DNA from: Pisolithus tinctorius
Lineage: Eukaryota; Basidiomycota; Agaricomycetes; Boletales; Pisolithaceae
NCBI GenBank assembly: GCA_024663395.1
Contig: JANFAH010000008.1
Span: 2,046,001-2,110,000, forward strand
Length of the DNA: 64,000 nucleotides
Direction of reading: 5' to 3'
The position numbers and the translations under genes are program-made. Shown in pieces: positions 33,701 to 44,605 of this stretch; position 1 is the stretch's first letter; each line of letters opens with the position of its first letter. Below the pieces are notes generated by a model. It saw only the letters and a program-made list of their open reading frames with translations. It made no database searches and was not told where the DNA came from.

Positions 33701-34952
33701 AATCATTATGCCTGCAATTACAGTCTCCAAGTTGCAATTGCGATGCTGTCCCTTAATCTCCTCATGTTCTTCGAGCATGACATCGGCTGTGTAGATTTCC
33801 GAAAATATATGTTCTGGGGTGGCCACCGTGTCGTCATCTGGCTGCCAATAGAGTTTGTATGGCATGGCATTATACTCCTCAGCAGCGGTCTCAGCAAATG
33901 CAGACCTAATTACCTCAGTGAGTTTGTGGTAATGAAGCCCTTCAACCCGAAATTCTGGGGCATGCTCTTCGGGTGCTTTCACCTTTTCACATGGTAACTG
34001 AATAGTAATAGATGCTGTATGCCAGTTATCTTCGGCAAAGATAGTGGATGCATCAAGTTGTTTCAATTCTCGTGTGGCATTGAAGTCTTGTGGGTCTGCA
34101 TGATTGAAATCATCAGCGAGAATTACATTGTGCATGAGATTATTGAGGTTGTCTATAGATTTCTGATTGGAACCACCATTGTAGAACCACCCCATTAGCC
34201 GCCAAACTGTCGCATTCAGGAATGGCTTGAAGTAACTTTCATTAATAGATCTAAGCGAGTTACCAATTCGGGGATGCCACATGTCATCCCCCCAATCACC
34301 TCGTTCCAAGTTATGGCTGTCACAGAGTTGCTCCATATGGATGGAGCTCTCTGGATCATACATAGGGAAGCCACCTTCATATTCGCAGAACATGCTGTAT
34401 CCATTAGGGTCAGTGTGATATATAGGCGAGAGCGGACTTTCTCCTGGTTGATTTTCCACTGTGTCCATCGCATCAGCATTGTATGGAGGGCCATCCTGCA
34501 GGTCATCGATGACCGGTGCAGGGACAGGCGCAACAGGCAACTCATCCCGATAACGTTGTGGTAGCTGGCGATGGTGTTTGGGCAGACCTGAAGGTCAACG
34601 CTCAATGTCTTCACCCAAGTCTGGCCCATCAAACTGCAATGTTTCTGTGAGTACTAGATACCTTTTGTCTCTGCAATGTTAACTTTACCCCAAGGTCAGC
34701 AAATTCTGCCAGTCATTGTGCATGCTGTGCCTCTTGCTCCTCCTCCTCATGCCATTGGGTGGCTTCTGCCTCCTCTTGGAGGTGTTGGAGCCTCTCCAAC
34801 TCAGCTTGTTGTGTTGCCATGCGTTCCCTGTACTCACAAAGCATCTTATCATCGGCAGATTCTTTATTCGGGCACCATCGTTTTGTGTGCATAGACAGTC
34901 CACAATCACCCTGGATGATCATGCCACAGGCAAGGCAAGGGATATCTGCCAT
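30722..34952 (-). pseudogene. Plavaka transposase
   Basis: Exons on the minus strand give the family order. The N-terminal zinc finger MADIPCLACGM with GLSMHTKRWC starts at 34952. A Gln/Glu coiled coil follows, then QRYRDELPVAP (about 34545). The core begins with YEGGFPMYDPES and FYNGGSNQKS, then IIAGIM-type VIAGIMIWSDSMHLASFG (about 33700) and YVYGFCNVSLLNAF (about 33290). After it come CPRCLV (about 33200), VPDFMHEFEL (about 32870) and VNYTTYDL-type MNFTTYDLHRDQD (about 31640). A C-terminal WYYVNM end with an acidic tail runs to 30722. At least two TGA stops occur in the N-terminal exons (near 34712 and 34595), where CGA would restore arginine. The product cuts and pastes the element. It is probably inactive in this copy. 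Confidence 0.9.
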
Positions 34953-35104
34953 AGTGGTGAGTCACTGCTGTTTCATGCTCGCCATTCAACATTCAACATA
35001 CTAATTGCCCCCTTTAGGGCGTTTTTGATCAGATTCCCCTGACTCTTTTAAAGACCCTTCCTTGCATTTCTCTCTCCTTCTTGTTTCCATCTTCTTTTGT
35101 TGCC
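34953..35104. promoter_or_regulatory. Shared divergent promoter region of the Plavaka genes
   Basis: Only 152 bases separate the transposase ATG (34952, minus) from the accessory ATG (35105, plus). The region has TTTTAAAG near 35047 and pyrimidine-rich stretches, so both genes are probably driven from here. Confidence 0.55.
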
Positions 35105-37853
35105 ATGGATCCTGCTGCTTCAGTTCCCATAGATCCCGTGCTCCTTACTCCATCTGAATTATTGGTGTCGACGCGTAATGTGGATGCGCTGCAACGCGAC
35201 TTGCCAGTCCCTATGTGCACCTTGAAGGACAAACTTGCCAACCTGCCTCAGCATGATTCATATGCCGCATATGAAGTTGCTGGAAAGAAAATGGCATGTC
35301 TCATAAACCCAGGTTTTTCACCTCTTACAGCCCTCAGAGTCAGACTTAAGGATTCCCATAACCAATGGGATGAGATTCCGTTGTAAGTGTTTGTTGATGC
35401 CTTGACAACGGCATGCACTGACACACCTCAACCTTGTAGGGAGCATAGTGAGGTCGACTGATACCTTATCATCTACTACCAGATGCTACGCTACGTTCCT
35501 TGGCTGCATGACGAGTTGAGGATCATGGACACATGTGAGTTTGAGAAAGTGGCCAGTAAGGTAATGATCTATGCACATATACTCAACAGTATGCTGACTT
35601 TCATGTCTAGATAACTACAGGAATGAGCCTCCAACACTCCATGGATCTTGGTTTGGTTAAACACACCAGTTTAGCCTACATCCCCCTTGATATGCATGGG
35701 ACCTTTGCCCTTAATCCCCTGTTGCTGAAGGGTGAGGACAAATCTGACCGGGGTTTCAATCATCCACAGCTTGCGGAACTTCTTTGTCCACACAAGAAAC
35801 TTGACTTGTTCAAGAAGGATCCAGCAGGGTAAGTTGTCATATCCATGACTCTCGGACTCGGACTCAGCCCAGTCCGAACCCCTAGCCCCTAACTCCGGTC
35901 AACTCCGGTCCTGGTCCAGCCTAGAAAACCCAATCCTGGCCCTAGATAACTCAACTCCAGCCCTAGGAAACCCAACTCTGGTCTAAATAACTTAAGTCCG
36001 GTGTTTTACCCCTATCTCCGGTCCATTTCGGCCTCCTGGCCTTGCGCTGCTCCACCCTGGTCCTCCCAGGTCTATGTCCGGGTCACCCGGATATAACTCC
36101 GGTCTGTTTCCCTTTGTTTGTACTATATTTAGTCTAGCCTGTTCATCAGACTTTGCTTACTGTACAATCCTGTGTCCGACCCCGGTTATGCCGGTCACCC
36201 GGACTTTGGCTATTAGCCTCTGCATAGCCACTGTGGCTATCCTCATCTTGCTAATCATCTCACTAATAGCTTATTCACAAGTCTGGCTCTATGTTCATTA
36301 TCCCGGACCAGCCTCATGTATTTAACCCCTGTACATACTTCGTAGCACCCTCAGTCAGAATATCAATTAAGTATTACCCTCAACTCTGTACTACCCCTCA
36401 AGTCTACTCTATAGCTAAGGCCAAGCCTTAAGCTATCCCCGACCCCTGTCCCGGACCTCTCCCCAGCTTGCATAAGGGTACAGCACATAAGCTGAGACCA
36501 AGGGAGGTAGATCCAACCCCGGACTGGCTTACCCCCTGTGCGCACCCCAAGACCGGTCGGTTTCCCACGCTACCGGTCTTGTTCCTGCGCTCCTGGCCTT
36601 AAGTCCGGTCCTCCGGACTTAGCCCCTGACCTCTGGCCTTGACTCTGGTCTAACCGGACTTGGCCCCGGTCTCCCGGCCTTGATTCTGGCCACTCGGACT
36701 TAGCCCCTGTCACCCGGTCTTGAAGCCTGGTCACCCGAGGGTAAACCCGTACTTCACATAAGTCTGCATTTACTCTTCTTTTGCTTGCATAAACTGAGGA
36801 ACGCCACATAGCACAATGACTGATCTTCAAACTGGCACCATTGATGTCATGACATGGAATTGGCCGACATTTTTCTACGAAGACAGTTTGTATGATCTGC
36901 AAAACCGGCACCATGGCCTCTTTCGTGGTCACATTGCTTGGCAGGTAAGTTAATTCAGACATCATGATATTCTAACTCAATTTTCATTGCAGTTCTATGT
37001 ACACCTCTTCATTGGGCCGTCTGCAGCAGCAAAGGGCGTCATTACCAGCAATGCTTCGAAGAAGGCAAAGAATCATGCATGGAGCCTTACGGAGGTCACA
37101 CCACATATCATTGCATATGTTCATGTCATCATAAGTGTCACTACCGGAGGCCTACATGCTTATGATTTGACACTCTTCCCAATCCAGGCTTATTTCACTC
37201 TGAGCACAGAACAGAAATGGACAAACACAACTGGGAAGATCGACTTAGCAGAAATGGCATGGTATATTGTTGATATGTTCGAAGATCGAGATGATTGGAC
37301 ACGCAAGACATTGGCCTGGTGGAACTCGTACGTCTCTTTTATAACTACATACAGGTGATCTACTATCTCTTGTAGACGTGCTTTTCTGGAACATTCGCAA
37401 AATGGTTTGAAAGCCTTGAAGCGTCACATTGAACCTGACTCGGATGACAATGTGGTGCACATCTGAGCGACACATGGCTCCACTGTCAGCAGCAACCCAT
37501 TGTCCTCCTTAGGCAGCAGCTCCAATGTCAACAACAATGCTTCGTGCTCCAACGCAATCAGCAGCGCCAGGTCCTCTGATAATGCTGGCTTCGACTTCAG
37601 TGCCATCACGACTGAGAACCATGGCACTTCTCCCCTTACAAGTGATGAAGAGGACTTGGAGGAGTTGGTGGCTCCAGTTCCTCACCAGGCCAAGCCAAAG
37701 CTCAAAAAATGCAAGAAGGCCGACGAAGACATTTTTATTACTGACACTGAAGATCGGGCCCCAGCTAGCATGACACTAGAAATAGCCAAGGCCACTACCC
37801 ATGCTGGCAAGCCACACGGATGTGCTGGGAAGAAGTGCACCAATGGTTTCTGA
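35105..37853 (+). pseudogene. Plavaka accessory gene (mushroom family resembling DUF6698)
   Basis: Six exons keep one frame: 35105-35382, 35440-35560, 35611-35828, 36812-36944, 36993-37327 and 37376-37853. All introns are GT-AG, and the product is about 520 residues. Key phrases are DKSDRGFNHPQLAELLCP (about residue 130), WPTFFYED, GLFRGHIAW, and a Ser/Asn-rich tail ending in acidic and Lys-rich stretches (PKLKKCKKADED). The family is abundant in Agaricomycetes; the DUF6698 label is from memory and the role is unknown. In-frame TGA codons lie at 35459-35461 and 37464-37466, both fitting CGA. Intron 3 contains solo LTR E1, placed directly after the donor. Confidence 0.78.
35835..36758 (+). repeat. 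Solo LTR E1 (924 bp)
   Basis: It starts TGTCATATCC and ends ACTTCACA. Perfect 5-bp duplication TAAGT lies at 35830-35834 and 36759-36763. No internal retroelement sequence follows. It matches E2 (50765-51627). It is rich in CCGG (8 counted in 36541-36740) and has the LTR core at about 36464-36500. Confidence 0.93.
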
Positions 37854-38149
37854 CTCCTTTGCATTTGGTATTTATTCTCTCGTGTGCTGTTCCATCCATC
37901 TCACATACTCTGACAGCCATTCTTTTCTTCATTCATCCCATTGCCTTCATTATCATTCGCGAACCCGTTTGCCTCTTCATACGTGCACTGGACACTTCGC
38001 ATTCACCTCAATACTTTGGTATTCATCATCTTGCACACAGCTGTGTTGTTCTCATGCACGCTTTCACTGTGTAGTGTAGTACGTGTGTAATATATGTGAT
38101 TTGGTGATCAAAATCAGTCCTAGTAAGGTCGAGTACAGCAGTAGTAAAG
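37854..38149. other. Non-coding stretch of Plavaka between accessory gene and subterminal repeats
   Basis: I see no gene or repeat. It is the likely 3' untranslated region of the accessory gene. Confidence 0.4.
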
Positions 38150-38420
38150 TGAGCGAGAACTAGCAAGCTGAACAGGGCCTAGCAAGGTCAGTCAGACCAG
38201 TAAGGCCTAGCTAGGCCTAGCAAGGCCAGTCGGACCATGCGAACGCTAGCAAGGCTGGCCAGAGACTGCTCAGCCAAGTAGAAGTTGCAAGGCTAGCAGT
38301 ACCTAGGTTGTGCAGAGAACAACCGTGCTCAGTGCTGCTTGGACTAGCAGCCCCTACTAGGCTGAGTAAGCCTAGCACGGCCTAGCAAGGCCTTGCTAGA
38401 TCTGGGCGCTTTTGCTGATG
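38150..38420 (-). repeat. Right subterminal repeats and terminal repeat of Plavaka
   Basis: Dense CTAGCAAGG and CCTAGC words occur here, as on the left end. The last 11 bases are the terminal inverted repeat. Confidence 0.78.
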
Positions 38421-38422
38421 CA

Positions 38423-38657
38423 CTTTCCTGTAGTATTTAGACTGCCAGCTCAAGTCCTGGAACCCCAGACTTGAGCTGCTCAATCATATGCAGCATTCTC
38501 TCAGAACTTTGCCCTCAGTGTCCCTAACCCAGACCACTCTCACTGGTGTTGCCTAAACCCTTTGTCGTTTACAAAGGTTACTGCAGCCGTTGCTCAGTAG
38601 AAACCCATTGTCTGCATTTGAGCTCTCCCTATGTCTTGACTTTGGTCAAGTGTAACA
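38423..38657 (+). repeat. 5' LTR of Gyp-C, right part
   Basis: It continues the LTR interrupted at 30328 and ends TGTAACA. It aligns with 57111-57345. Confidence 0.93.
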
Positions 38658-38921
38658 AAAGCTTGAGTCTACCAGCCTTTGGCTGAATTGGTCACTGCTT
38701 AGTGCACCACCACAAACCCACAAAACAATTGAGGTTGGGTGCTGTTGTGACCCACTTGTGAAGCATCATCATCTGACAAAGAACAAGAGAGCACTGTCAC
38801 TGACACCTCCTCTAATGAACCAGAACAACCAGATAGAGGTTTCACTTCAGGAATCCTCTCAAACCTCTTCATTCACTCACTTGCCACACTTGGTACTCCC
38901 ATCCCACCAGTACCCATCCCC

Positions 38922-39860
38922 ATGTTTCCTACACCCCTGGCCCCACCCCAGAATAAAATGTCCAGTTCATCGTTGAAGGCTATGATCAGCAATGCCACCA
39001 TAAAAGCCACTGAATTGAAGATTGGTGCCCCATCTGACTTTGATGGAGACCAGAAGAATGCCATGAGTTGGCTGTACTCCATACAGACCTATCTCTTGGT
39101 AAATGATGAAATTTATGACACTGACACCAAAAAGGTTGTCTACACCCTGTCATATATGAAGAAAGGTGTTGCTCATTCATGGGCAGCTACCTTCCAGAAA
39201 ACATCTCTGGAAAAGCACCCCCCGAGTTTCAGCACCTTTGCTGATTTCACAAAAGATTTCAAGAACTCTTTCACCTCCTCTGACACCACCAGTACTGTGA
39301 TTGCCAAGTTGCAGACCATGAAACAGAAAGATTCAGTGGAACAATATATCACTGATTTCTGAACCACTGCTGCTAACTCAACCATTACAGAAGAAGTCGC
39401 TTTGATCGAGTTCTTCTCACAAGGACTCAAACCTTTCATCATGAACTGAATCCACATGATGGAAACCACTCCTATGAAAATCACTGAGTGGTATACACAG
39501 GCACAAAAGTTCGATGCACAGTGGAGGAAGGTAAATGAGTTCTCTGGGAAGAAAGAAAAGAGAATGTTCTATCCCAAGAACAACCTCACTGAAGAAAAAG
39601 ATCCAAATGCTATGGATGTGGATGGAGTGAGACTCTCCAAAGAAGAAAGAGACCATCACATCAAAGAAGGAAGATGTTTTGGTTGTGGAAATAAAGGACA
39701 CCTCTCTCAAGAATGACCAGATAAAGGGAAGACTCCCCAAAAGAAAGTCAAGAAGATCTGCAAGATTGTGGAAGTCGAAGAAAGTGATGATGAAGAAAAA
39801 GTTGCTGGCCCATCTGTTGCCTTAGTAAACATTGCTAGGGCACATGGGAAGGATTTTTAG
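38922..39860 (+). pseudogene. Gyp-C Gag
   Basis: A single frame broken by TGA at 39360-39362, 39447-39449 and 39714-39716, ending at TAG 39858-39860. The core reads IGAPSDFDGDQKNAMSWLYS and FTKDFKNSFTSSD. The zinc knuckle CFGCGNKGHLSQE is followed by a TGA where the last cysteine region should continue. The likely first ATG is 38922 or 38958 (MSSSSLKAM); the frame is also open upstream to 38753 without ATG. The TGA codons suit CGA-to-TGA decay. Confidence 0.85.
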
Positions 39861-42800
39861 AGGGGAACTCTGTGTTGATGCCAGATGTTCCCAAGACTAA
39901 GCACAGTTCTCTTTCTGTTGCACCTGTACTTGTATCTTCTACACCAGAACATACTATGCAGATCCCCATCTCTCTCTACACATCAGAAAGAACCACCAAA
40001 GTTGTCAACACCACCACTCTAGTTGACTCTGGAGCAGAAATATCCTGCATTGACTGGGCTTTCATGTGAAAGCACTGAATCCCCACCCAACAACTCACTG
40101 AACCAATTCTTGCCAAAAATGCCAATGGAACCCAAAATTCCAAAGGAAAGATCCTCTTTTCTGCCACCCTCAACTTCAAGGTTAAAGGACTCGTCCATCA
40201 ATCCTTTTTCCATGTCATTAACTGCAGAACTGAGAATGTTATCCTTGGTCTCCCCTGGCTGCAAGAAAACAACCCCATTGTTGACTGGCAGATGGGCATG
40301 CTGTCCATTGATGAAAAGACTGACAGGTCTAAAGAATTGAAATGCAACATCTCTGTTGTTGCAGTTGAAGAAACCACCATGAACCTTGTGACTCCCACTG
40401 AAAAGAAAGGGATAAACAAGTTTATGGATTATGAAGAACCAGAAGATGAAACCATCTGTGCACACTTTGTGATGTTGGTTGGAAAACTAGTTGAAGAAGC
40501 CAAGAAGATTAATCCAAATAATAGTCTTCTTAGAAAAATCACCATGGCTACAGAGTTAGCCCAAGAAGAACACAAGAAGAAACTGAAGGCTGTCCTCCCC
40601 AAGGACTATAAAGACTTCGCTTCAGTCTTCGAGAAACCATCTGATGGAGTCCTACCTCCATCATGACCATATGATCATGCAATCAACCTTGTAGAGGACT
40701 TCATCCCCAAGGTGGCAAAAGTGTACCCACTCTCCCCCTCTGAAAGAGAGTCTGCAGAAAAGTTTATCAAAGAGAACCTTTGAGAAGGAAAGATCCACCC
40801 CTCCAAGTCTCCTCAAGCTGCCCTCTTTTTCTTCCTTGGAAAGAAAGATGGCTCCCTCTGCCCCTGCCAAGACTACTGATATCTGAACAAGAATATGGTG
40901 AAGGATGCATACCCCCTTCCCCTCATTTCAGATCTTGTTGATAAACTCAAGGGAGCATCTATCTTCACAAAAATGGATGTAAGGTCGGGTTACAACTACA
41001 TTTGTATCAAGGAAGGAGACCAGTGGAAAGCTGCGTTCATCACACATAAAGGACTTTTTGAACCAACAGTCATGTTCTTCAGGTTGTGCAATTCCCCCAC
41101 CACCTTTCAACGATTCATGAATGACTCCTTCTGAGACATGATTGCAGAAGGATGGCTGGTCATCTACATGGATGACCTCCTCATATTCTCCACTGACCCC
41201 AAAGAACATAAACAAAGAACCCATCATGTTCTTGAATGAATGAGGGAACTGTCACTCCCTCTCAAGTTAGAAAAATGCCATAATACCTTGGAATGATCAT
41301 AAAGGAAAATACTGTCACCATGGATCCTGTCAAAGTCCAAGGCATCACAGAATGGCCTGTCCCAAAGAAGGTCAAGGATGTGCAATCCTTCCTAGGATTC
41401 ACAAACTTCCATAGGAGATTCGTTCCCTATTATTTGGACATCTCCCGACCCCTCATTGACCTAACTAAGAAAACAACTACTTGGGAATGGTCGAAGAAAT
41501 ACCAAACTGCCTTTGAACTCCTGAAATGGATCTTTATGGCACAACCAACTCTCCAAATGCCTGATACCTCTCGACCATTCGCAATAACAACTGATGCATC
41601 CAAATATGCAACTGGAGGTGTCCTCCACCAGGAAAATTCAAATAGCCAGTGGCAACCCTGCACCTTCATCTCTCAATCATTTAACCCAGCAGAAAGAAAT
41701 TATGACATCTACGACAGAGAATTGCTTGGAGTTATTCAAGGATTGAAATCCTGGAGGCACTACCTCCATGGATCCCCGTTTCCGGTCAAGGTCTTCACTG
41801 ACCATAAAAACCTGACCTATTTTAAAGCACCCCAGAACCTGAACTGTCACAAGGCTCGTTGGCTCCTTGATCTCGCAGACTTTGATCTGCAACTCGAACA
41901 TGTCCCAGGCAAGGACTTGACTGCCCTGGATGCTCTCTCCCAACATCCCACCCATGTCCCTGATGATGATGGGGATAACAAAGGAGTCACTCTCCTTCCA
42001 CCAACCTTGTTTGTTAACCTCATCAATACCAACCTCACACAGAAGGTTGCCTCCTCTTCTATGAAAGACCCTGTGGTTCAAACAGCACTTTGTGCCATAG
42101 AAAACATGGATATGCCACTCCCTTTCAAGTCCCACCTCTCTGATTGGCAATTTGATAATGGAGTGTTACTCTATAAAGACTGGGTCTATATCCCTGATGA
42201 CCCCACCCTTCGACAGACTGTTGTGTCCAACCACCATGATCATCCCTCTGCCAGACACCCTGGTGTCTTGAAAACCTGACAGCTTGTCTCCTCTGAGTTC
42301 TGGTGGCCTGGACTCACATCCTTTGTCTGAAAATATGTTGAAGGCTGTGCTACATGCCAGCAGAATAAGACAAACACACACCCAATGACCCGGCCCCTTA
42401 CACCCATCCCCTTGACTTCGACCTGTCCCTTCCAACAGATCTCTTGCAATCTGGTTACAGACCTTCCCCTCTCCAAAGGTTATGATTCCCTTTTGGTTGT
42501 GGTAGACCATGGGCTTACAAAGGGGGTAATTTTAACACCCACAAAGAAAATGGCCTCCACTGCTGACATTGCAGCACTGTTTTTCAAGAAAGTCTACTCC
42601 CATTTTGGGTTGTATGACAAAATTATTTCCAACCGAGGCCCTCAGTCTGCCTCCACATTTGCAAAAGAACTTGCTTCCCTTCTGGGATATTCCCTTGCCC
42701 TTTCAACAGCATACCACCCCCAAACTGATGGAGAAATGGAATGTGTTAACCAAGAGGTTGAAACTTACCTCAGAATCTTCTGCCAGAACGATCCTGCCTC

Positions 42801-43629
42801 ATGGGTGGACAATCTTCCAATGGCAGAATTCGCACATAATCACTGACCACATTCCATCACCCATCAATCACCATTCTACCTCATGTATAGTTATGAACTG
42901 AAACTGTTTCCATCCCTTATTGTGGAAACCCACCTTCCTGCTGCTGAGTCTAGACTCAAAGAACTCTGAAAAGCCAGAGAAGAAGCCCTAGCAGCCCATG
43001 ATCTAGCCCAAAATGTAATGAAAGACTGCCTATCTTGACCCTTCACCCCATTTCAGAAAGGTGACAAGGCTTGGCTCAAGGCATGGAACCTGAGGTGTTC
43101 CTATGAAAATAGAAAAATCGCTCCTAAATGAGAAGGACCCTTCTCTGTATCCAAAGTCCTATCTCCAATCACTTATTGCCTCACGATTCCCACATGATGG
43201 AAGATCCATGACATCTTCCACACTTCTCTCTTATCACCCTATCATGAAAATGATGTTCATGGACCAAACTTCCCAGCTCCACCACCTGACTTGATCAATG
43301 AGGAGGAAGAATACAAGCTTGAGGCAATAGTTGGCCATAAAAGGTCCAGCCATGGACATGCCTTAATCAAATGGAAGGGCTATCCTTCATCTGAGAACTC
43401 ATGGCAGAAGGAAGCACACCTTGAACACACAGATGATATGCTCTCCACATATAAGAAACGATTCCCAAAAGACTTCCCCCCCAGAAACAACCCACTCAAT
43501 GCTCTTCTCATACCATCAGAAACATATCTCTCAAAATGCCTCCTTGTTGCTACACCTATCCTCATGAACCTTCCCACTGGCACACCCCCTTCACTCATCA
43601 GCAGTGACAACCTGCCAGCAATCAAATGA
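39861..43629 (+). pseudogene. Gyp-C Pol (protease, RT, RNase H, integrase, chromodomain)
   Basis: Protease carries TLVDSGAEISCID (about 40025). RT has [30 protein letters not shown] and VIYMDDLLIFS, with a YMDD box (about 41167). RNase H has ITTDASKYATGGVL and VFTDHKNLTYF. Integrase has the Cys pair CATCQQ, VTDLPLSKGYDSLLVVVDH, then IISNRGPQ where the second catalytic Asp is Asn, and DGEMECVNQEVE. The chromodomain EAIVGHKRSSHGHALIKWK ends near 43480. In-frame TGA codons occur at many sites (for example 40664, 41132, 42278, 42844). It is dead as written. Confidence 0.9.
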
Positions 43630-43643
43630 TTGCCTCGTACCAC
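43536..43643 (+). pseudogene. Gyp-C third frame, 5' part
   Basis: It starts at ATG 43536 inside the end of pol (MPPCCYTYPHEPSHWH), has one TGA (QQ-stop-QPASNQ) and is cut by Gyp-D after SYH. Joined without one copy of the 4-bp duplication, the frame continues into LFIADPAIVGTVYHKV at 56022. Confidence 0.6.
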
Positions 43644-44312
43644 TGTAGGAATAAGTCCAAGTAGCTGCATAATACAAGCTAGATGGCTTAGATAACAACA
43701 ATAAAAAATGAAGGGAACAAATTGTTCATCCCAAGGGATTCTGGACTGTCAGGACTAGAAGGTGGGACCCAGTGCTTGTAGTGGTAGTGATTTGTGGCAT
43801 GCGTGGCATGGTCTGCAGAGTAGTACTGGCAATGCGAGTGGTGTGAGTGGTATATGTAGTTCATGTGTGGCGGAATGTGAGACATGCAGTGTAGACAAAG
43901 TGCAAAGGAAACTTGTGGTCACCTTCCAAGTGCCAAAAGGTCCTATTCTGTACCTAAGTACAGGGCTTTATAGTCTGGGCAAACCCGGAACCTAAGTAAG
44001 ACAAGGTACAGTAAGGGAAAACCACATGACAGTGCATAGACACAAGACAGGATGGGCCGGAACAGAGGCCGAGGGTATACTACCAACAAAAATGGGAACA
44101 GTGACTGTGTTAAAAGAAAGGGTCTGAAGGAAGGAGAAGTGGCTGCGGGTATAGCCTTGCACGAGAGGGAGTGAGGGCGTGGGAAGGTAGCAAGGTAGGT
44201 GGGAAGACAGCACATGAATGTCAGTGGATGTGAGAGGGGAGCAGACGTAATAGTAGTCATGGAACAGTTAATGATAAGGGCTTACATGGCCAGGGAATGC
44301 GGATTCCTCACA
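43644..44312 (-). repeat. 3' LTR of Gyp-D (669 bp)
   Basis: On the plus strand it runs TGTAGGAATAAG to CCTCACA. It matches 55335-56017 except for small indels and transitions. Confidence 0.94.
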
Positions 44313-44605
44313 CCTGCAGGGGACTTAGATGCTGACCATCCCCAGTCAGCCATGTGGCACAGAGGACATAATCAGCTTGCTGTGTGGTGCCAGGGGTTCG
44401 AGAACACCAGTGAGTTCCATGTAGAAGTGAAGGAAGCATAGAGCCAAGGAACACAAGAAGGCTGTTGAATACCATGTATAGCCATCCGGACCGATGACAT
44501 AAGTGCCTCATGGCTGCTAAGTATATAATTGTTAGTGCGTGGCTCAAACCTTTGCATCGATTTGATTCTTCCCCCCCATCATCAATCCCCTCTATCACTC
44601 TCATC

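Larger units (their letters stand above)
30329..38420 (-). mobile_element. Plavaka (CACTA-related) DNA transposon, 8092 bp
   Basis: Terminal inverted repeats are CATCAGCAAAA at 30329 and its complement ending at 38420, with further matching to GCCCAGAYCTAGCA. Two-base target duplication CA is at 30327-30328 and 38421-38422. The empty site is visible in the other Gyp-C LTR (TG at 57109-57110). It encodes a transposase (minus) and a divergent accessory gene (plus). Solo LTR E1 lies in an intron of the accessory gene. Confidence 0.94.

Noticed and set aside
35835..36758. Repeat 35835-36758 as part of the Plavaka accessory gene.
   Set aside because: It has TG..CA ends and a perfect TAAGT duplication, and recurs in Gyp-D, so it is a solo LTR.
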